Shown here: in pieces, positions 10,967 to 20,390 of the stretch
Layout: every line of letters starts with the position of its first letter
Position numbering within the stretch: position 1 is the stretch's first letter
NCBI GenBank assembly: GCA_963700425.1
Contig: CAVOXO010000001.1
Span: 1,488,001-1,552,000 of the forward strand
DNA: 64,000 bases
From: CAVOXO01 sp963700425
GTDB lineage: Bacteria > Actinomycetota > Acidimicrobiia > Acidimicrobiales > Microtrichaceae
Reading direction: 5' to 3'
Made by a program: the position numbers and the translations under genes
Notes under the pieces: generated by a model
What the model saw: the letters and a program-made list of their open reading frames with translations, nothing else
Told to the model about the DNA's origin: nothing
Databases searched by the model: none

Positions 10967-11861
10967 TGGAGTGACGTCGCCCGAGTCCGGCGGCGTCCCG
11001 TCCACACGTCGTGTCGTCGTCGCCGATTCGCCCGACAACGGAACCCGACTGACGCTGAGAGCCGACGTGTTCGGAGCGCCCACCGATCCGCCCGTCGTCC
11101 TCGCTCACGGCGGTGGGCAGACCCGGCACTCCTGGGGATCGACCGCCGAGACCCTCGCGTCGCACGGGTGGCAGGCCATCGCCTATGACCACAGGGGTCA
11201 CGGCGAGTCGGACCGTTCTCCGACCGCGGACTACCGGTTGCAGCGGTTCAGCGACGATCTGTTGGCGCTGTCCGGCGGTCTCGATGCTCGTCCGGTGGTG
11301 GTCGGCGCCTCGCTCGGCGGTCTCGCCGCGCTCAACGCCGAGGGGCACACCCGACCCGGGTCGTTCGCCGCGGTCGTCCTCGTGGACATCACCCCTCGTC
11401 AGGAGGCCGCCGGGGTGACCCGCATCGTCGAGTTCATGATGGACCGGGCCGAGACCGGGTATGCGTCACTGGACGAGGCCGCGGACGCCATCGCGGCCTA
11501 CCAGCCGCATCGAGAGAGGCCGTCGACCCATGACGGATTGCGGAAGAACCTTCGTCTCGACGCCGACGGCCGATGGAGATGGCACTGGGATCCGCTGCTG
11601 TTCAACGACGTGAGCGGATTGTCGGGCGCGTCGGAACAGGCCCGCATCGCCGACGCTGCCCGACTGTTGTCGTGTCCGGTCATGTTGATCAGAGGCCTGT
11701 TGTCCGACCTGGTCAGTGAGGACACCAGTCGGGAGTTGATGGAGCTGGTCCCCCATGCGCGAAGCGTCGACGTGACCGGAGCCGGTCACATGGTGGCGGG
11801 CGACCGCAACGACCTCTTCACGACCGCGGTGGTCGACTTCCTCGACGCCCTGAGAGCCTGA
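10959..11861 (+). CDS. Alpha/beta-fold hydrolase
   Basis: Predicted cytosolic esterase/lipase-like hydrolase of about 300 residues. The fold's landmarks are present in order: an oxyanion region LAHGGGQTRHSW, YDHRGHGES, the nucleophile elbow GASLGGLAAL, and a C-terminal TGAGHMVAGD that supplies the catalytic His. The GTG at 10959 overlaps the end of the M18 gene by eight bases; a second GTG at 10971 is an alternative start. Substrate cannot be told from sequence. Related proteins include haloalkane dehalogenase-like and peroxidase-like hydrolases. Confidence 0.85.
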   Translation: MVDGVTSPESGGVPSTRRVVVADSPDNGTRLTLRADVFGAPTDPPVVLAHGGGQTRHSWGSTAETLASHGWQAIAYDHRGHGESDRSPTADYRLQRFSDDLLALSGGLDARPVVVGASLGGLAALNAEGHTRPGSFAAVVLVDITPRQEAAGVTRIVEFMMDRAETGYASLDEAADAIAAYQPHRERPSTHDGLRKNLRLDADGRWRWHWDPLLFNDVSGLSGASEQARIADAARLLSCPVMLIRGLLSDLVSEDTSRELMELVPHARSVDVTGAGHMVAGDRNDLFTTAVVDFLDALRA

Positions 11862-11900
11862 CCGCAGGTCGCGGTCCACCTGGTGGGGCGGGACGAACCC

Positions 11901-12707
11901 TCAGTCCCCGATGCCGGCTCCGACGCTCGAGGGACCCTGCACCGACTGGACACAGCCTTCGACGCCGGCCTGCATGGCGGACTCGAGATCGGCCGGGAGC
12001 GTGCCGTCCCCGGAGAGTCCCACCGATGCCAGCATCTCGAAGAGCCGCGATCCGCCGAAGGCCCCGACGAGCGAGTCGGCAACGCACGCAGCCTCCGCCT
12101 CGTCGAATCCCTGTTCCGTGAAGCTCGCGGTGACGAAACCGGTCACGGTCTCGGTGCTGAGACATCCGCCGAAGAGCCCGGCCAGGCTCAATGAGTACGC
12201 CGTCTGATCCTCTTCTTCGAGAGCGAGCAGCAACTGGCCGACGCCGCCGTACTCGTCGTCGAGGGCGCCGCCGACGCAGCTGCGTTCCTCGTCGGACAGT
12301 TCGGTGATGGCGAGCTGTTGGGACATGCCGTCGATGAACTGGTCCTGGATGTCGGCGAAGTCGATGCACTCGTCCATCGCGTCGACGACGACGTCACGGT
12401 CGCCGGCGCTCATTCCTCCGAGCGATCCGAAGGGGTCGGACAACTCGTCGATTCCCTCCTCGGAGAGCGACGGCACGGCCTGCTCGGCCACGCAGGTGGC
12501 GGCTTCCTCGCTGACGCCGAGGCCGTCTGACGATGTCAGCGACGCGACGATCTCGTCGATCACCGCAGAATCGGTCGTCGCTCCGCTCGATGCGTCGTCG
12601 CCGGTTGCGTCGGAGCTTCCGGTGGACGAGATCTTCGCCTCGCCGTCACCGCAGGCCGCACCGACGAGTCCCAGCAAGGACATGAGGACGATGACGATTC
12701 GGCGCAT
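11901..12707 (-). CDS. Secreted lipoprotein with three Cys-pair repeats, unknown function
   Basis: The ATG at 12707 opens a lipoprotein signal (MRRIVIVLMSLLGLVGAAC; lipobox Cys19) followed by a Ser/Thr/Asp-rich linker. The mature part is acidic and helical and contains three tandem units of roughly 65 residues, each with two cysteines: units start near EAATCVAEQAV, EERSCVGGALD and AEAACVADSLV, and the second Cys of each lies in MDECIDF, FGGCLST and VEGCVQS. Six paired cysteines suggest one disulfide per unit, which suits an exported protein. I do not recognise a named domain. It sits convergent to the hydrolase and just downstream of an aldehyde dehydrogenase. Confidence 0.8.
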   Translation of the reverse strand: MRRIVIVLMSLLGLVGAACGDGEAKISSTGSSDATGDDASSGATTDSAVIDEIVASLTSSDGLGVSEEAATCVAEQAVPSLSEEGIDELSDPFGSLGGMSAGDRDVVVDAMDECIDFADIQDQFIDGMSQQLAITELSDEERSCVGGALDDEYGGVGQLLLALEEEDQTAYSLSLAGLFGGCLSTETVTGFVTASFTEQGFDEAEAACVADSLVGAFGGSRLFEMLASVGLSGDGTLPADLESAMQAGVEGCVQSVQGPSSVGAGIGD

Positions 12708-12793
12708 GATGACTCCGGTGGCGGGAAACGGCTGGCATTCGGGCCTGCTCAGGATATCGGGCGTGCCGAGAGGAGCGGCGCACCGCGTCGACC

Positions 12794-14215
12794 TCAGCGG
12801 AAGGCGCGAGCGATGAGCTTCTGCTTGAACGACGTGTAGGGCGGGTACTGCACCGACGGATCGGGGCGAGTGGGTTTCCGCATCACGGGCTTGTGGTGGG
12901 TGAAGGCATCGAATCCCGCCTTGCCGTGGTACGCGCCCATTCCCGATGCGCCCACGCCACCGAACGGGACGTGTTCCGGCAGCACCTGGACCAGGCAATG
13001 GTTCACTGCGGCGCCGCCCGATGACGTGCGGTCGATGATCGAGTCGGCGGTGTCGGTCGACGAGGTGAACGCATAGAGCGCCAGCGGTTTGGGTCGCCGG
13101 TTGACGAAGTCGACCGCGGAATCGACGTCGTCCACGGCGACCACAGGAAGGATCGGACCGAAGATCTCCTCGGTCATCAGGGGGGAGTCGGGATCGGGGT
13201 CGACCACCACGGTGGGAGCGACATATCTGTTCTCGGCATCGATCTGGCCGCCGTGAGCGACGGTGCCCCCCGCCGATGCCAAAAGTCCGGTCAGACGGGT
13301 GAGGTGGCGGGCGTTGACGATTCGGGCGAAGTCGTCGCTCGTCGACGGATCGTTGCCGTAGAACGACGAGATCGATGATCCGATCCGGTCGACGAGGGAG
13401 TCGACGATCGCCGAGTCGGCGAGCACGTAGTCAGGGGCGATACACGTCTGGCCTGCGTTGAGGAAACGTCCCCAGGCGATCCGTCGGGCGGCCACCTCGA
13501 CATTGGCGTCGGCGGTGACGATGGCGGGGCTCTTTCCGCCGAGCTCGAGAGTGACCGGGGTGAGGTGGGCGGCCGCCGCGGCCATCACGATCCGACCGAC
13601 CGACGTCGAACCGGTGAAGAAGATGTGATCCAGGCGTTCCTCGAGGAGTGCGGTCGTCTCGGGGACGCCACCTTCCACGACGACCACCGCCTCGTCATCG
13701 AGGTACCGGGGCAGCCAGCGGGCGAGTTCCGCCGTTGTCGCCGGTGACACCTCGGACGGCTTCGCGATCACGCAGTTACCGGCGGCGATGGCTGCAGCCA
13801 TCGGTTCCAGGAGGAGTTGGACGGGATAATTCCAGGGCGAGATCACGAGCGCGACACCGAGTGGCTCGGGGATGATGTCGACCTTGGCCGGCATCGAGAG
13901 CATTCCGGCCGAGACACGTCGGGGACGGCTCCAGGTCTCGACGTTCTTGAGCACGTGGCGGATCTGGAGCCTGGCGTGGCCTATGTCGGAGGAGAGCGCT
14001 TCGGAACGCGCCCGTCCCAGATCTTCGGCCAGTGCCGCTACGAAGGCCTCCTGTTGGTCGTCGAGCATCGCGAGGAGCGCCTTGAGCTGAGCCCTTCTCC
14101 ATGGGAGCGGACGGGTCCGACGACTCTCGAAGACTCGGCGCACCCCGCCGACGAGTTCGCCGAAGTCGGCGCGATCGCCGCTGGTGGTCTGTTCGGGCGG
14201 TGTCGTGTGGGTCAT
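12794..14215 (-). CDS. Aldehyde dehydrogenase, class-3 / fatty-aldehyde type
   Basis: NAD(P)-dependent aldehyde oxidation. The 473-residue length without a long N-terminal extension is typical of class-3 fatty aldehyde or coniferyl aldehyde dehydrogenases. Motifs: SPWNYPVQLLLEP and IAKPSEVSP in the cofactor domain, catalytic Glu in TLELGGKSPAIV near residue 223, and catalytic Cys in NAGQTCIAPDYV near 253, followed by TEEIFGPILPV and FGGVGASGMGAYHGK. The ATG at 14215 is 42 bases from the divergent J-domain gene. C-terminus lacks an obvious membrane anchor. Confidence 0.93.
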   Translation of the reverse strand: MTHTTPPEQTTSGDRADFGELVGGVRRVFESRRTRPLPWRRAQLKALLAMLDDQQEAFVAALAEDLGRARSEALSSDIGHARLQIRHVLKNVETWSRPRRVSAGMLSMPAKVDIIPEPLGVALVISPWNYPVQLLLEPMAAAIAAGNCVIAKPSEVSPATTAELARWLPRYLDDEAVVVVEGGVPETTALLEERLDHIFFTGSTSVGRIVMAAAAAHLTPVTLELGGKSPAIVTADANVEVAARRIAWGRFLNAGQTCIAPDYVLADSAIVDSLVDRIGSSISSFYGNDPSTSDDFARIVNARHLTRLTGLLASAGGTVAHGGQIDAENRYVAPTVVVDPDPDSPLMTEEIFGPILPVVAVDDVDSAVDFVNRRPKPLALYAFTSSTDTADSIIDRTSSGGAAVNHCLVQVLPEHVPFGGVGASGMGAYHGKAGFDAFTHHKPVMRKPTRPDPSVQYPPYTSFKQKLIARAFR

Positions 14216-14257
14216 GCCGGCTCTCTCGTTGGGGTCCCCTGCGCCTACCGTACCCGG

Positions 14258-14907
14258 GTGCTGTCAGTGGACGACGCGTGGTGCCTGCTCGGTATCGACC
14301 CGACGCCCGACCGCGACGCGGCTCGCCGGGCGTTCCTCGAGACGATGATCCGCTCGCACCCCGATGTCGTCGAGCCGGGGCGGGATCACCCCGATCCAGC
14401 GCTGGTCACCGAGGCGTACCGAGTCGTGTCAGCAGACCTTGACACCCGCCACGGCGATCAGGCCGATGTCGATGCATCGTCGACGAAGGGGAACACCGAC
14501 ACCGCCGACCCCGTCGGCGATGGGATCCCACCCGCCCCCCATCGCCGGGACGGGAGTGGTCCGATGTGGTCGGCATCTCACAGACCGCGGACGACACCTT
14601 CTCGGTTCGGGCGCCGGGTCCCGAGGCGTTCAGGATCGTCGTCGAGACCCTCCACGAGGTCGGCGATGTCACGTTCGTCGACCGTCACGCGGGGCTGGCC
14701 CAGGCGCTCGTCACCTTCGTCGACGGGCCGTCCTGCTATCTGCACATCGCGACCCAGGGGCGCGCCCACAACGGGGAGACCGACGTGTTCGTCACGATCG
14801 AGTCGTTGGAGAGACGTCCCGCTCCCGAGGTCGACGCCGTCACCCGGTTCGTGGTCGATGCGGTGCGTCGCTCGGCGACTGCCGCACCGACCGCCGAAGG
14901 ATCGTGA
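14258..14907 (+). CDS. J-domain-like protein with unknown C-terminal domain, one frame change
   Basis: Starts at GTG 14258. Residues 1-60 look like a short DnaJ domain: DAWCLLGIDPTPDRDAARRAF then IRSHPDVV, i.e. the helix II-loop with the HPD tripeptide that stimulates Hsp70 ATPase. A Thr/Asp-rich linker leads to a C-terminal part (from about WSDVVGIS onward) with a beta-rich pattern that I do not recognise. The frame changes in a G-run near 14553; adding one G joins the two halves as ...RRDGEWSDVVGIS. The last 68 bases overlap the 3' end of the MauE-like gene on the other strand. Chaperone-partner role is inference. Confidence 0.6.
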
Positions 14908-15343
14908 GGGCCCCGGCGCCGACGATCGCGACACATCCGCCGACGGCGATCTCGGCCGGGTTCGGAGGGCCGGTGCCGTCACGGGTGACCGCCACTGCCG
15001 CCGCCGCGATCAGGACGCCGTTGCGGACGATGTCGACCCAGCCGACCGGTACCGAGGACGATCCTCCGAAGCACGGGCACGCCAACGGTTCGCCTGATCG
15101 CCACACGTCCGCGAGAACTGCGGTGAATGCGGTGAGCAGGCAGATCGCTGCCAGGCCGCCCCACCGTGGCCACAACAGGAGCAACGCGGCGACAGCGGCC
15201 TCCAGCGCGGGAACGGCCACGGCGAGCACCCCCGGCGAGCGAAGCCCGAGCGCCTCGAACGCGTCGCGGGTCGATGAGACCGATGATGCCTTTGACACCG
15301 CGGCGGCAACGAGAACGAGCGCGACGACCACCGCGGCGATCAT
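14840..15343 (-). CDS. MauE/DoxX-like membrane protein with CPCF motif
   Basis: A 167-residue, four-helix membrane protein resembling MauE, which helps disulfide chemistry during methylamine dehydrogenase maturation. Helices include AAVVVALVLVAAAVSK and ALEAAVAALLLLWP; the family CxC is in PLACPCFGG near residue 85. Its ATG overlaps the stop of the upstream kinase-like gene (ATGA), so it is translated with it. No methylamine dehydrogenase is nearby, so a general thiol-redox or lipid-quinone membrane role is more likely. Its 3' end overlaps the J-domain gene on the opposite strand. Confidence 0.75.
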   Translation of the reverse strand: MIAAVVVALVLVAAAVSKASSVSSTRDAFEALGLRSPGVLAVAVPALEAAVAALLLLWPRWGGLAAICLLTAFTAVLADVWRSGEPLACPCFGGSSSVPVGWVDIVRNGVLIAAAAVAVTRDGTGPPNPAEIAVGGCVAIVGAGALTILRRSVRQSPSDAPHRPRTG

Positions 15344-16767
15344 CGCCCCGACTCGATCTCCCACTCCCGGATGGCATGGCCCATGGGTGTGGACGGTTCG
15401 GCATCGGTGGCCGGCCAGATCTCCTCGGCGATGCGCCGCCAGTTGCCCGTGGCGTGAAGCTCGCCGAGAAGGGCGAAGAGACCGAGATTGATCCGTTGGA
15501 TGATCACCATCGAGGTCGGGAGGTTGGCCGACTTCATGATCTCCGCGTGCGGGCTCGAGAGATCGAAGTATCGACGGACGGATTCCGAGGCGTACCCGGG
15601 GGTCACGGTGACGGGTTCGTCGCGCATCACGAGCTCGTAGAAATGCGCGAAGTAGTCCTCGATCTGAGCGTCGGTGAACCGGTCGGCGTCCGTCAGGATC
15701 CCTATCTCGCCCGACAGCCGGCGGAACTCGCCGATGATCGCGCCGAAGGACCATCGCGCCGATGAGTGCCTCGAAGTGGTCGACCTCGTCCCGGGTGAAC
15801 TCCTTGGTGAGTCCGTAGTCGAGGAACGTCACGACACCGTCTCCGTGGAACAGGTAGTTGCCCGGATGGGGATCGCCGTTGAAGACACCCATCCGGTAGA
15901 TCCCTCCGAAGGCGTATCGATAGATGGTCTCCGCGATCAGGTTCTTCTGCTCCTGATCCACTCGAGCATCTCGCTCCAGCGGGCCGCGTCCACGAAATCC
16001 GTCGTCAGCACGCGGGACGTCGACAGCTCGGGGTGGACATCGGGGACGCGGATGGTCGGGTGGCCCCGGTAGTGGTCGGCGAATCGCTGCTGGTGGCCGG
16101 CTTCGATGTCGTAGTCGAGTTCCTCGGTGATGCGGGAACGGAGTTCCTCGACGATGGGGCCGGGGTCCATTCCCGGGAAGAGCATCGACATCATGGTGAA
16201 CAACCACTCCGAGTTGTCCAGATCGGCGGTGATGGCCGAGTCGACGCCCGGGTACTGGATCTTGATCGCCACGTCGAGGCCGTTCCGGGTCACTGCACGG
16301 TGCACCTGGCCGATGGAGGCCGCCGCGAGCGGCGTCGGATCGAAACTCGCGAAGATCTCGTCCGTGGTCGCTCCGAGTTCGGTCTCGATGGTGCGTTCGA
16401 CGAGTTGGGGTGACATCGGCGGCGCGTCGCTCTGGAGCTGTGCGAGGGCGTCTCGTACGGGTTCGGGCAGCCCCTGATCGACATAGCTCGCCATCTGGCC
16501 GAGTTTCATCACGGCGCCCTTCATGTTCCCGAGCTCGGTCGCCACCTGTTCGGCGGTCTCCAACTCGAACCTGGCGCGCAGGACGTCACGGGTCTGGGGA
16601 TCGGCGAACGCCGACCGCGCCGCGGTGGACGCGTACCCGATGCCCGCCCGAGTCCCCATTCTCGCCATGGACAGGGACCGGTCGAGGCGCCCGGAGCGCC
16701 GGCGGGCCGCGGCGATGGCCGCGACGACCATTGCCGACGCGCCGACCGCGACCAGCGCGCGCTTCAT
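15340..16767 (-). CDS. ABC1/UbiB-family atypical kinase-like protein, two frame changes
   Basis: Protein-kinase-like ADCK/UbiB family ATPase, implicated elsewhere in quinone or lipid metabolism. The ATG at 16767 begins a hydrophobic N-terminus. Family motifs are ordered: the KxGQ motif (KLGQMASYVDQGLPE), AAASIGQVHRA in the Ala-rich loop, VAIKIQYPGV (nucleotide Lys), FNGDPHPGNYLF (catalytic-loop equivalent) and FLDYGLTKEF (DFG equivalent). The frame changes near 15958 (one missing base, in EWDQEQKN) and near 15750 (one extra base, before FGAIIGEF). Corrected length is about 475 residues. MauE-like gene follows with a 4-base overlap; cyclophilin lies 10 bases upstream. Confidence 0.88.
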
Positions 16768-16777
16768 GGCGATGAGC

Positions 16778-17335
16778 TCAGGACTCCGTGATGGTGATCG
16801 ATCTGATGACGACATCGTCGACCGGCCGATCGCCGGCGCCGGTCGACACCGACTGGATCGCGGCGAGGACGTCCTCACCCGAGATGAGTTTGCCGAAGGG
16901 CGAGTACTGGGGTGGCAGCCGCGCCCCGTCCGGTCCGGAGATCACGAAGAACTGGCTGCCGTTGGTGTCGGGGCCGGCGTTGGCCATCGCCAACGACCCG
17001 ACCTCATATCGGACGGGTGGCTCGAGCTCGTCGGCGAAACGGTACCCCGGGCCGCCTCTCCCCGTTCCCTCGGGGCAACCACCCTGGATGACGAAACCGC
17101 TGATGACGCGGTGGAAGATCAGGCCGTCGTAGTAGTGATACCGCGCCAGGTTGACGAAGTTGTTGACCGTCGTCGGGGCGCGTTGGGGGTGGAGGAACGC
17201 CACCATGTCGCCGAGCGATGTCGAGATCGTGGCCTGGTACTCCTTGTCGGCGTCGATCGTCATCGGCATCGGACCTGGAAACGATGTCTGGCGCGGCGAG
17301 GAACCGTCGGCGGCGGGAGCGGGGGTGGCGGTCAT
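16778..17335 (-). CDS. Cyclophilin-type peptidyl-prolyl isomerase
   Basis: Cytosolic prolyl cis-trans isomerase. I chose ATG 17335 because GAAAGGG precedes it; a start 30 bases upstream is possible. The core has the active-site Arg motif FHRVISGFVIQGG, then GTGRGGPGYRFADE, SLAMANAGPDTNGSQFFV and YSPFGKLISG, all typical of bacterial single-domain cyclophilins. About 185 residues with a Pro/Ala-rich N-terminal 30. No signal peptide. It lies between the LCP gene and the ABC1 kinase on the same strand. Confidence 0.93.
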   Translation of the reverse strand: MTATPAPAADGSSPRQTSFPGPMPMTIDADKEYQATISTSLGDMVAFLHPQRAPTTVNNFVNLARYHYYDGLIFHRVISGFVIQGGCPEGTGRGGPGYRFADELEPPVRYEVGSLAMANAGPDTNGSQFFVISGPDGARLPPQYSPFGKLISGEDVLAAIQSVSTGAGDRPVDDVVIRSITITES

Positions 17336-17374
17336 GGGGCCCTTTCGGTGGGTCGGCCGCTCCACCGTAGTCAG

Positions 17375-18766
17375 CTAGGAGGCGTCGGCCCCGAACCGTG
17401 TGAGAACCGGCTCTGCGGCAGGTTCGTCGAGCAGAAGCACTGCAGCGCTCCCTCGGCGAGCCGGCACGGTCGGTAGCACGAACGTCTCGGGGTCCGTACC
17501 GGCCATCCGCCGGACGATGCCGACCGCGTCGAAGAAGCCCCATTCGTCATCGATGCGCGCTCCCGAGGCGGCGGCGTTGCCCACTCGGAGCAGCGTGAGC
17601 GGGTTCCGTGCGGTTCCCGCCGTGCCGAGCACCGCACGGATGAAGCTCTGTTGTCGCTGCTGCCGGCCGATGTCGCCGGTCGGGTCGACGACGTCGCGCC
17701 CGTCGATGATCTCGGTGTAGTGCCGTGAGCGAACGTACGCCAGCGCCTGGGTTCCGTCGAGCAGTTGCGGCCCTGCGCCGACGAGCAGACCCGAGCCCCG
17801 ATCGTACGCGGGGTGGGCGAAGGTGATCTCGATGCCGCCGAGTGCGTCGACGATCCCGGCGAAGCTGACGAAATCGACTTCCAGGTATCGATTGATCGGG
17901 ATTCCGAGGTTGTCGCTCACGGTGCGGACGAGGTTGGCGGGTCCTGCATTGAACGCCGCGTTGATCCGCCCGTCGCTACCCGTCTCGGCGTTCGTGACCC
18001 ACAGATCTCTCGGGATCGACATCATCGAGGCGCGGTCGCCCTCGAGCCGGAGGACGATCAGTGTGTCGCTCCGCTCCCCTGCGACTCCTTCTGATCCCAT
18101 CGCGGCCGCGTTGGGCGTGTCGGCCGCAACGACGTCGCGGGTGTCCGACCCGACGATGAGGATGTTCTGGCCGTTGACTCCGGCCGGCTCGAGGGTTCCC
18201 TCCAGATCGACGCGGCCCACGGACCTGAAGGCATTCCAGCCGTAGATGGCGCCGCCCACGAGGAGCACGACGATGGCGATCGGTACGTACACGGTGAGCC
18301 ATCGGAGTCTGGGTCGGTACCACGACCGCCCTCCTCGATCGGGAGCCGCCGGGCGAGGTGCCGCCGCCGGCGATGGGCGTTCTGGCGCGGTGGAGTGCAC
18401 CGGGGCGACAGGGTGGCCGCCATCGGGTCGGACCCCGGGGAGGGGCCGGGGCGCGGCGGCGGGCTGCGAGACCAGGGGCGCTCCGACCCGGAAGCTACCG
18501 GGCGCCAGGGGCGTGGACCCGGCGCCGTCGGGGCTCTCCGTGGCATCGGGGGGCGCTGGGGTGGAGTCCCCTGCGGGGTGCGCTGCGGCACCCGGTGGCG
18601 TGTCGGTCGAATCGTCCTCGGGCCGTTCGGCACCGGCGAGTGGTTCGGCCGACCCGGTCTCGTCCGTCGGGCCGGCCGGCGGCGTCGGCGAGCCGCCGAG
18701 GCCCTGCAGTCGTTGCCACAACGCGCCGGCCTCGTCCCCACCGTTGTCGCTCGGGTCGCTGCTCAC
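17375..18766 (-). CDS. LytR-CpsA-Psr (LCP) family cell-wall glycopolymer ligase
   Basis: Membrane phosphotransferase that attaches teichoic-acid-like or arabinogalactan-like polymers to peptidoglycan. The cytoplasmic N-terminal 165 residues are Pro/Ala/Gly-rich, one helix follows (WLTVYVPIAIVVLLVGG), then the extracellular LCP domain with ILIVGSDTRD, RSDTLIVLRL, MMSIPRDLWV, RINAAFNAG and LAYVRSRHYTE, the conserved Asp/Arg residues that bind the lipid pyrophosphate. Start GTG 18766 is the best placed; it lacks a strong ribosome site, so the start is uncertain. It is divergent from the HTH-esterase gene, sharing a 93-base promoter region. Confidence 0.88.
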   Translation of the reverse strand: MSSDPSDNGGDEAGALWQRLQGLGGSPTPPAGPTDETGSAEPLAGAERPEDDSTDTPPGAAAHPAGDSTPAPPDATESPDGAGSTPLAPGSFRVGAPLVSQPAAAPRPLPGVRPDGGHPVAPVHSTAPERPSPAAAPRPAAPDRGGRSWYRPRLRWLTVYVPIAIVVLLVGGAIYGWNAFRSVGRVDLEGTLEPAGVNGQNILIVGSDTRDVVAADTPNAAAMGSEGVAGERSDTLIVLRLEGDRASMMSIPRDLWVTNAETGSDGRINAAFNAGPANLVRTVSDNLGIPINRYLEVDFVSFAGIVDALGGIEITFAHPAYDRGSGLLVGAGPQLLDGTQALAYVRSRHYTEIIDGRDVVDPTGDIGRQQRQQSFIRAVLGTAGTARNPLTLLRVGNAAASGARIDDEWGFFDAVGIVRRMAGTDPETFVLPTVPARRGSAAVLLLDEPAAEPVLTRFGADAS

Positions 18767-18859
18767 CGGGAGATTCTGACCCAATCGGTCGGCGGACGTC
18801 CGACGCCCCCGATCACCCGGTAGTGTCACCCTCGCTATTCCTCGACCTTCCGAAAGCAC

Positions 18860-20380
18860 ATGTCCAGGGCCGACGACAAAGAGCTCCGTGCCGATCTCGT
18901 GTCCATCCTCTCCACGCTGGTGGCCGAACCGGTAGACGTCGACGACATCGGTCGAGCGCGTCTTGGGATGGCTCCAGGACAACGCTGACACGGTCGACGG
19001 TCACCAGCACGCCTTCATGGCGGCCATGTCCGTTCGGGACGCCCTCGCAGCCATCGACTCGGGAGCCGCCTCGGCCAGGGACCCCGAGCTCGCCGACCAC
19101 TACCGCCGGGCACCGGTTGCACAGCGGACGGTGGTCGCGCTCCACGAACTGTGCGGCCATTCGATCTCCGACACGGCCGACCGTGTTCGACGGCCCGCCT
19201 ACGAGGTGGCCGGTCTGGTCGCCGACTTCCGGGCGCCCGTCCCGGAGCAGCCGACTCCCGGCGTTCCCCCTGGAGCGCCAACGCCGGCGGAGGCTTCCGA
19301 TTCGGAAGCCCGTGCCGCCGCATCGAGGGGCGACGGGGCCGACCGTCCGCCGGTCCCCCGGTCGTCGAGGCGGGAGCGCTCCGCGGCTTCGCCCTCGGCT
19401 CCTGCGGACACGAAAGTCCGTCCGGCGTTCCTCGTCGCTCTCGGGATCGTCGTGGCGGTCGCTCTCGTGGCGTTCGTCGTGAACCGGGTGACCGGTGGCG
19501 GCGACGGCGATTCCGCCCAGGAGCGCGGGCAGCTGCCCGTCAGCCCGGCGAGGGAGCCACCGGCAGCCCGGCATGTATCGACGGTGGAGGTGCTGACGCC
19601 GTCGAGGACGAATCGGTCGTCGTCACGGTGAACGGAACCGAACGCACGGTCCGCCTTCACGCACCCGCGCCGGTCCAGGGAGTTCCGTCCCCGTTGGTCG
19701 TCGATCTCGGCGACATCGGCCAGACGGTCGAGGAACATCTGGCGACGTCGCAGATCCGGTCCCTGCCGTTCTTCGCCCCGGCGGCGATCGCCACCCTCGT
19801 TCCGGCAGACGGTCTGCCCCAGTGGAATGTCGGCGAGGCTGCCGACGAACCGGCGGACGTCGACGCCGTCGTCGGCGCCATCGACGCGATCGGGTCACGC
19901 ATCTGCATCGACACCTCCCGCGTCTATGTGGTCGGATTCGGTTCCGGCGCCCACCTTGCGTCTCGGGTGGCCTGCCGGCACGGCGACCTGCTCGAGGGGG
20001 TCGCCATGGTGGCGGGCTTCGATCAGCCCTCCGACTGCGCTGCAGACCAGAACACGCGGACGCTCATCGTCGTGACGTCAACCGATGACGTCTTCCCGAC
20101 CGAGGGGGGAACCGGACCGGGATTCGACGCCCGCGTCGGAGATGGCTCCGAGCTGAGGGCGGGGTCGGTCATCACGATCGCTCCCCTGGCCGACGTCGTT
20201 CAGTCCTGGACGGAGAATGCCGGATGTGACCCCGGCGTCGAGGGCGACGTCGGAGGGTTGGCAGCGGTGACCTACGAAGGGTGCTCGGACGGCACCACAC
20301 TCACCCTCGTGACCGCGTCGGAGGTCGGCCATGTGTGGCCGCAGTCGGCCGTGTCCGCTCTGCAGGAGTTCGTCGTCTGA
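18860..20380 (+). CDS. Sigma-region-4-like HTH, membrane helix and extracytoplasmic esterase in one protein, two frame changes
   Basis: A three-part protein of about 506 residues. The N-terminal 130 residues contain a helix-turn-helix resembling sigma factor region 4 (APVAQRTVVALHELCGHS then ISDTADRVRRPAYEVAGLV). A Pro/Ala/Ser linker leads to one helix (FLVALGIVVAVALVAFVV) near residue 195. The exported part has a Cys pair region (GSPACIDGG), VYVVGFGSGAHLA as nucleophile elbow, and EVGHVWPQS supplying the His, similar to LpqC/PHB-depolymerase-type esterases. The frame changes near 18950 (extra base in GG) and between 19520 and 19565 (one missing base). The single-gene reading rests on collinearity; two separate genes are possible. 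Divergent from the LCP gene. Confidence 0.62.
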
Positions 20381-20390
20381 TCCGCGACGA

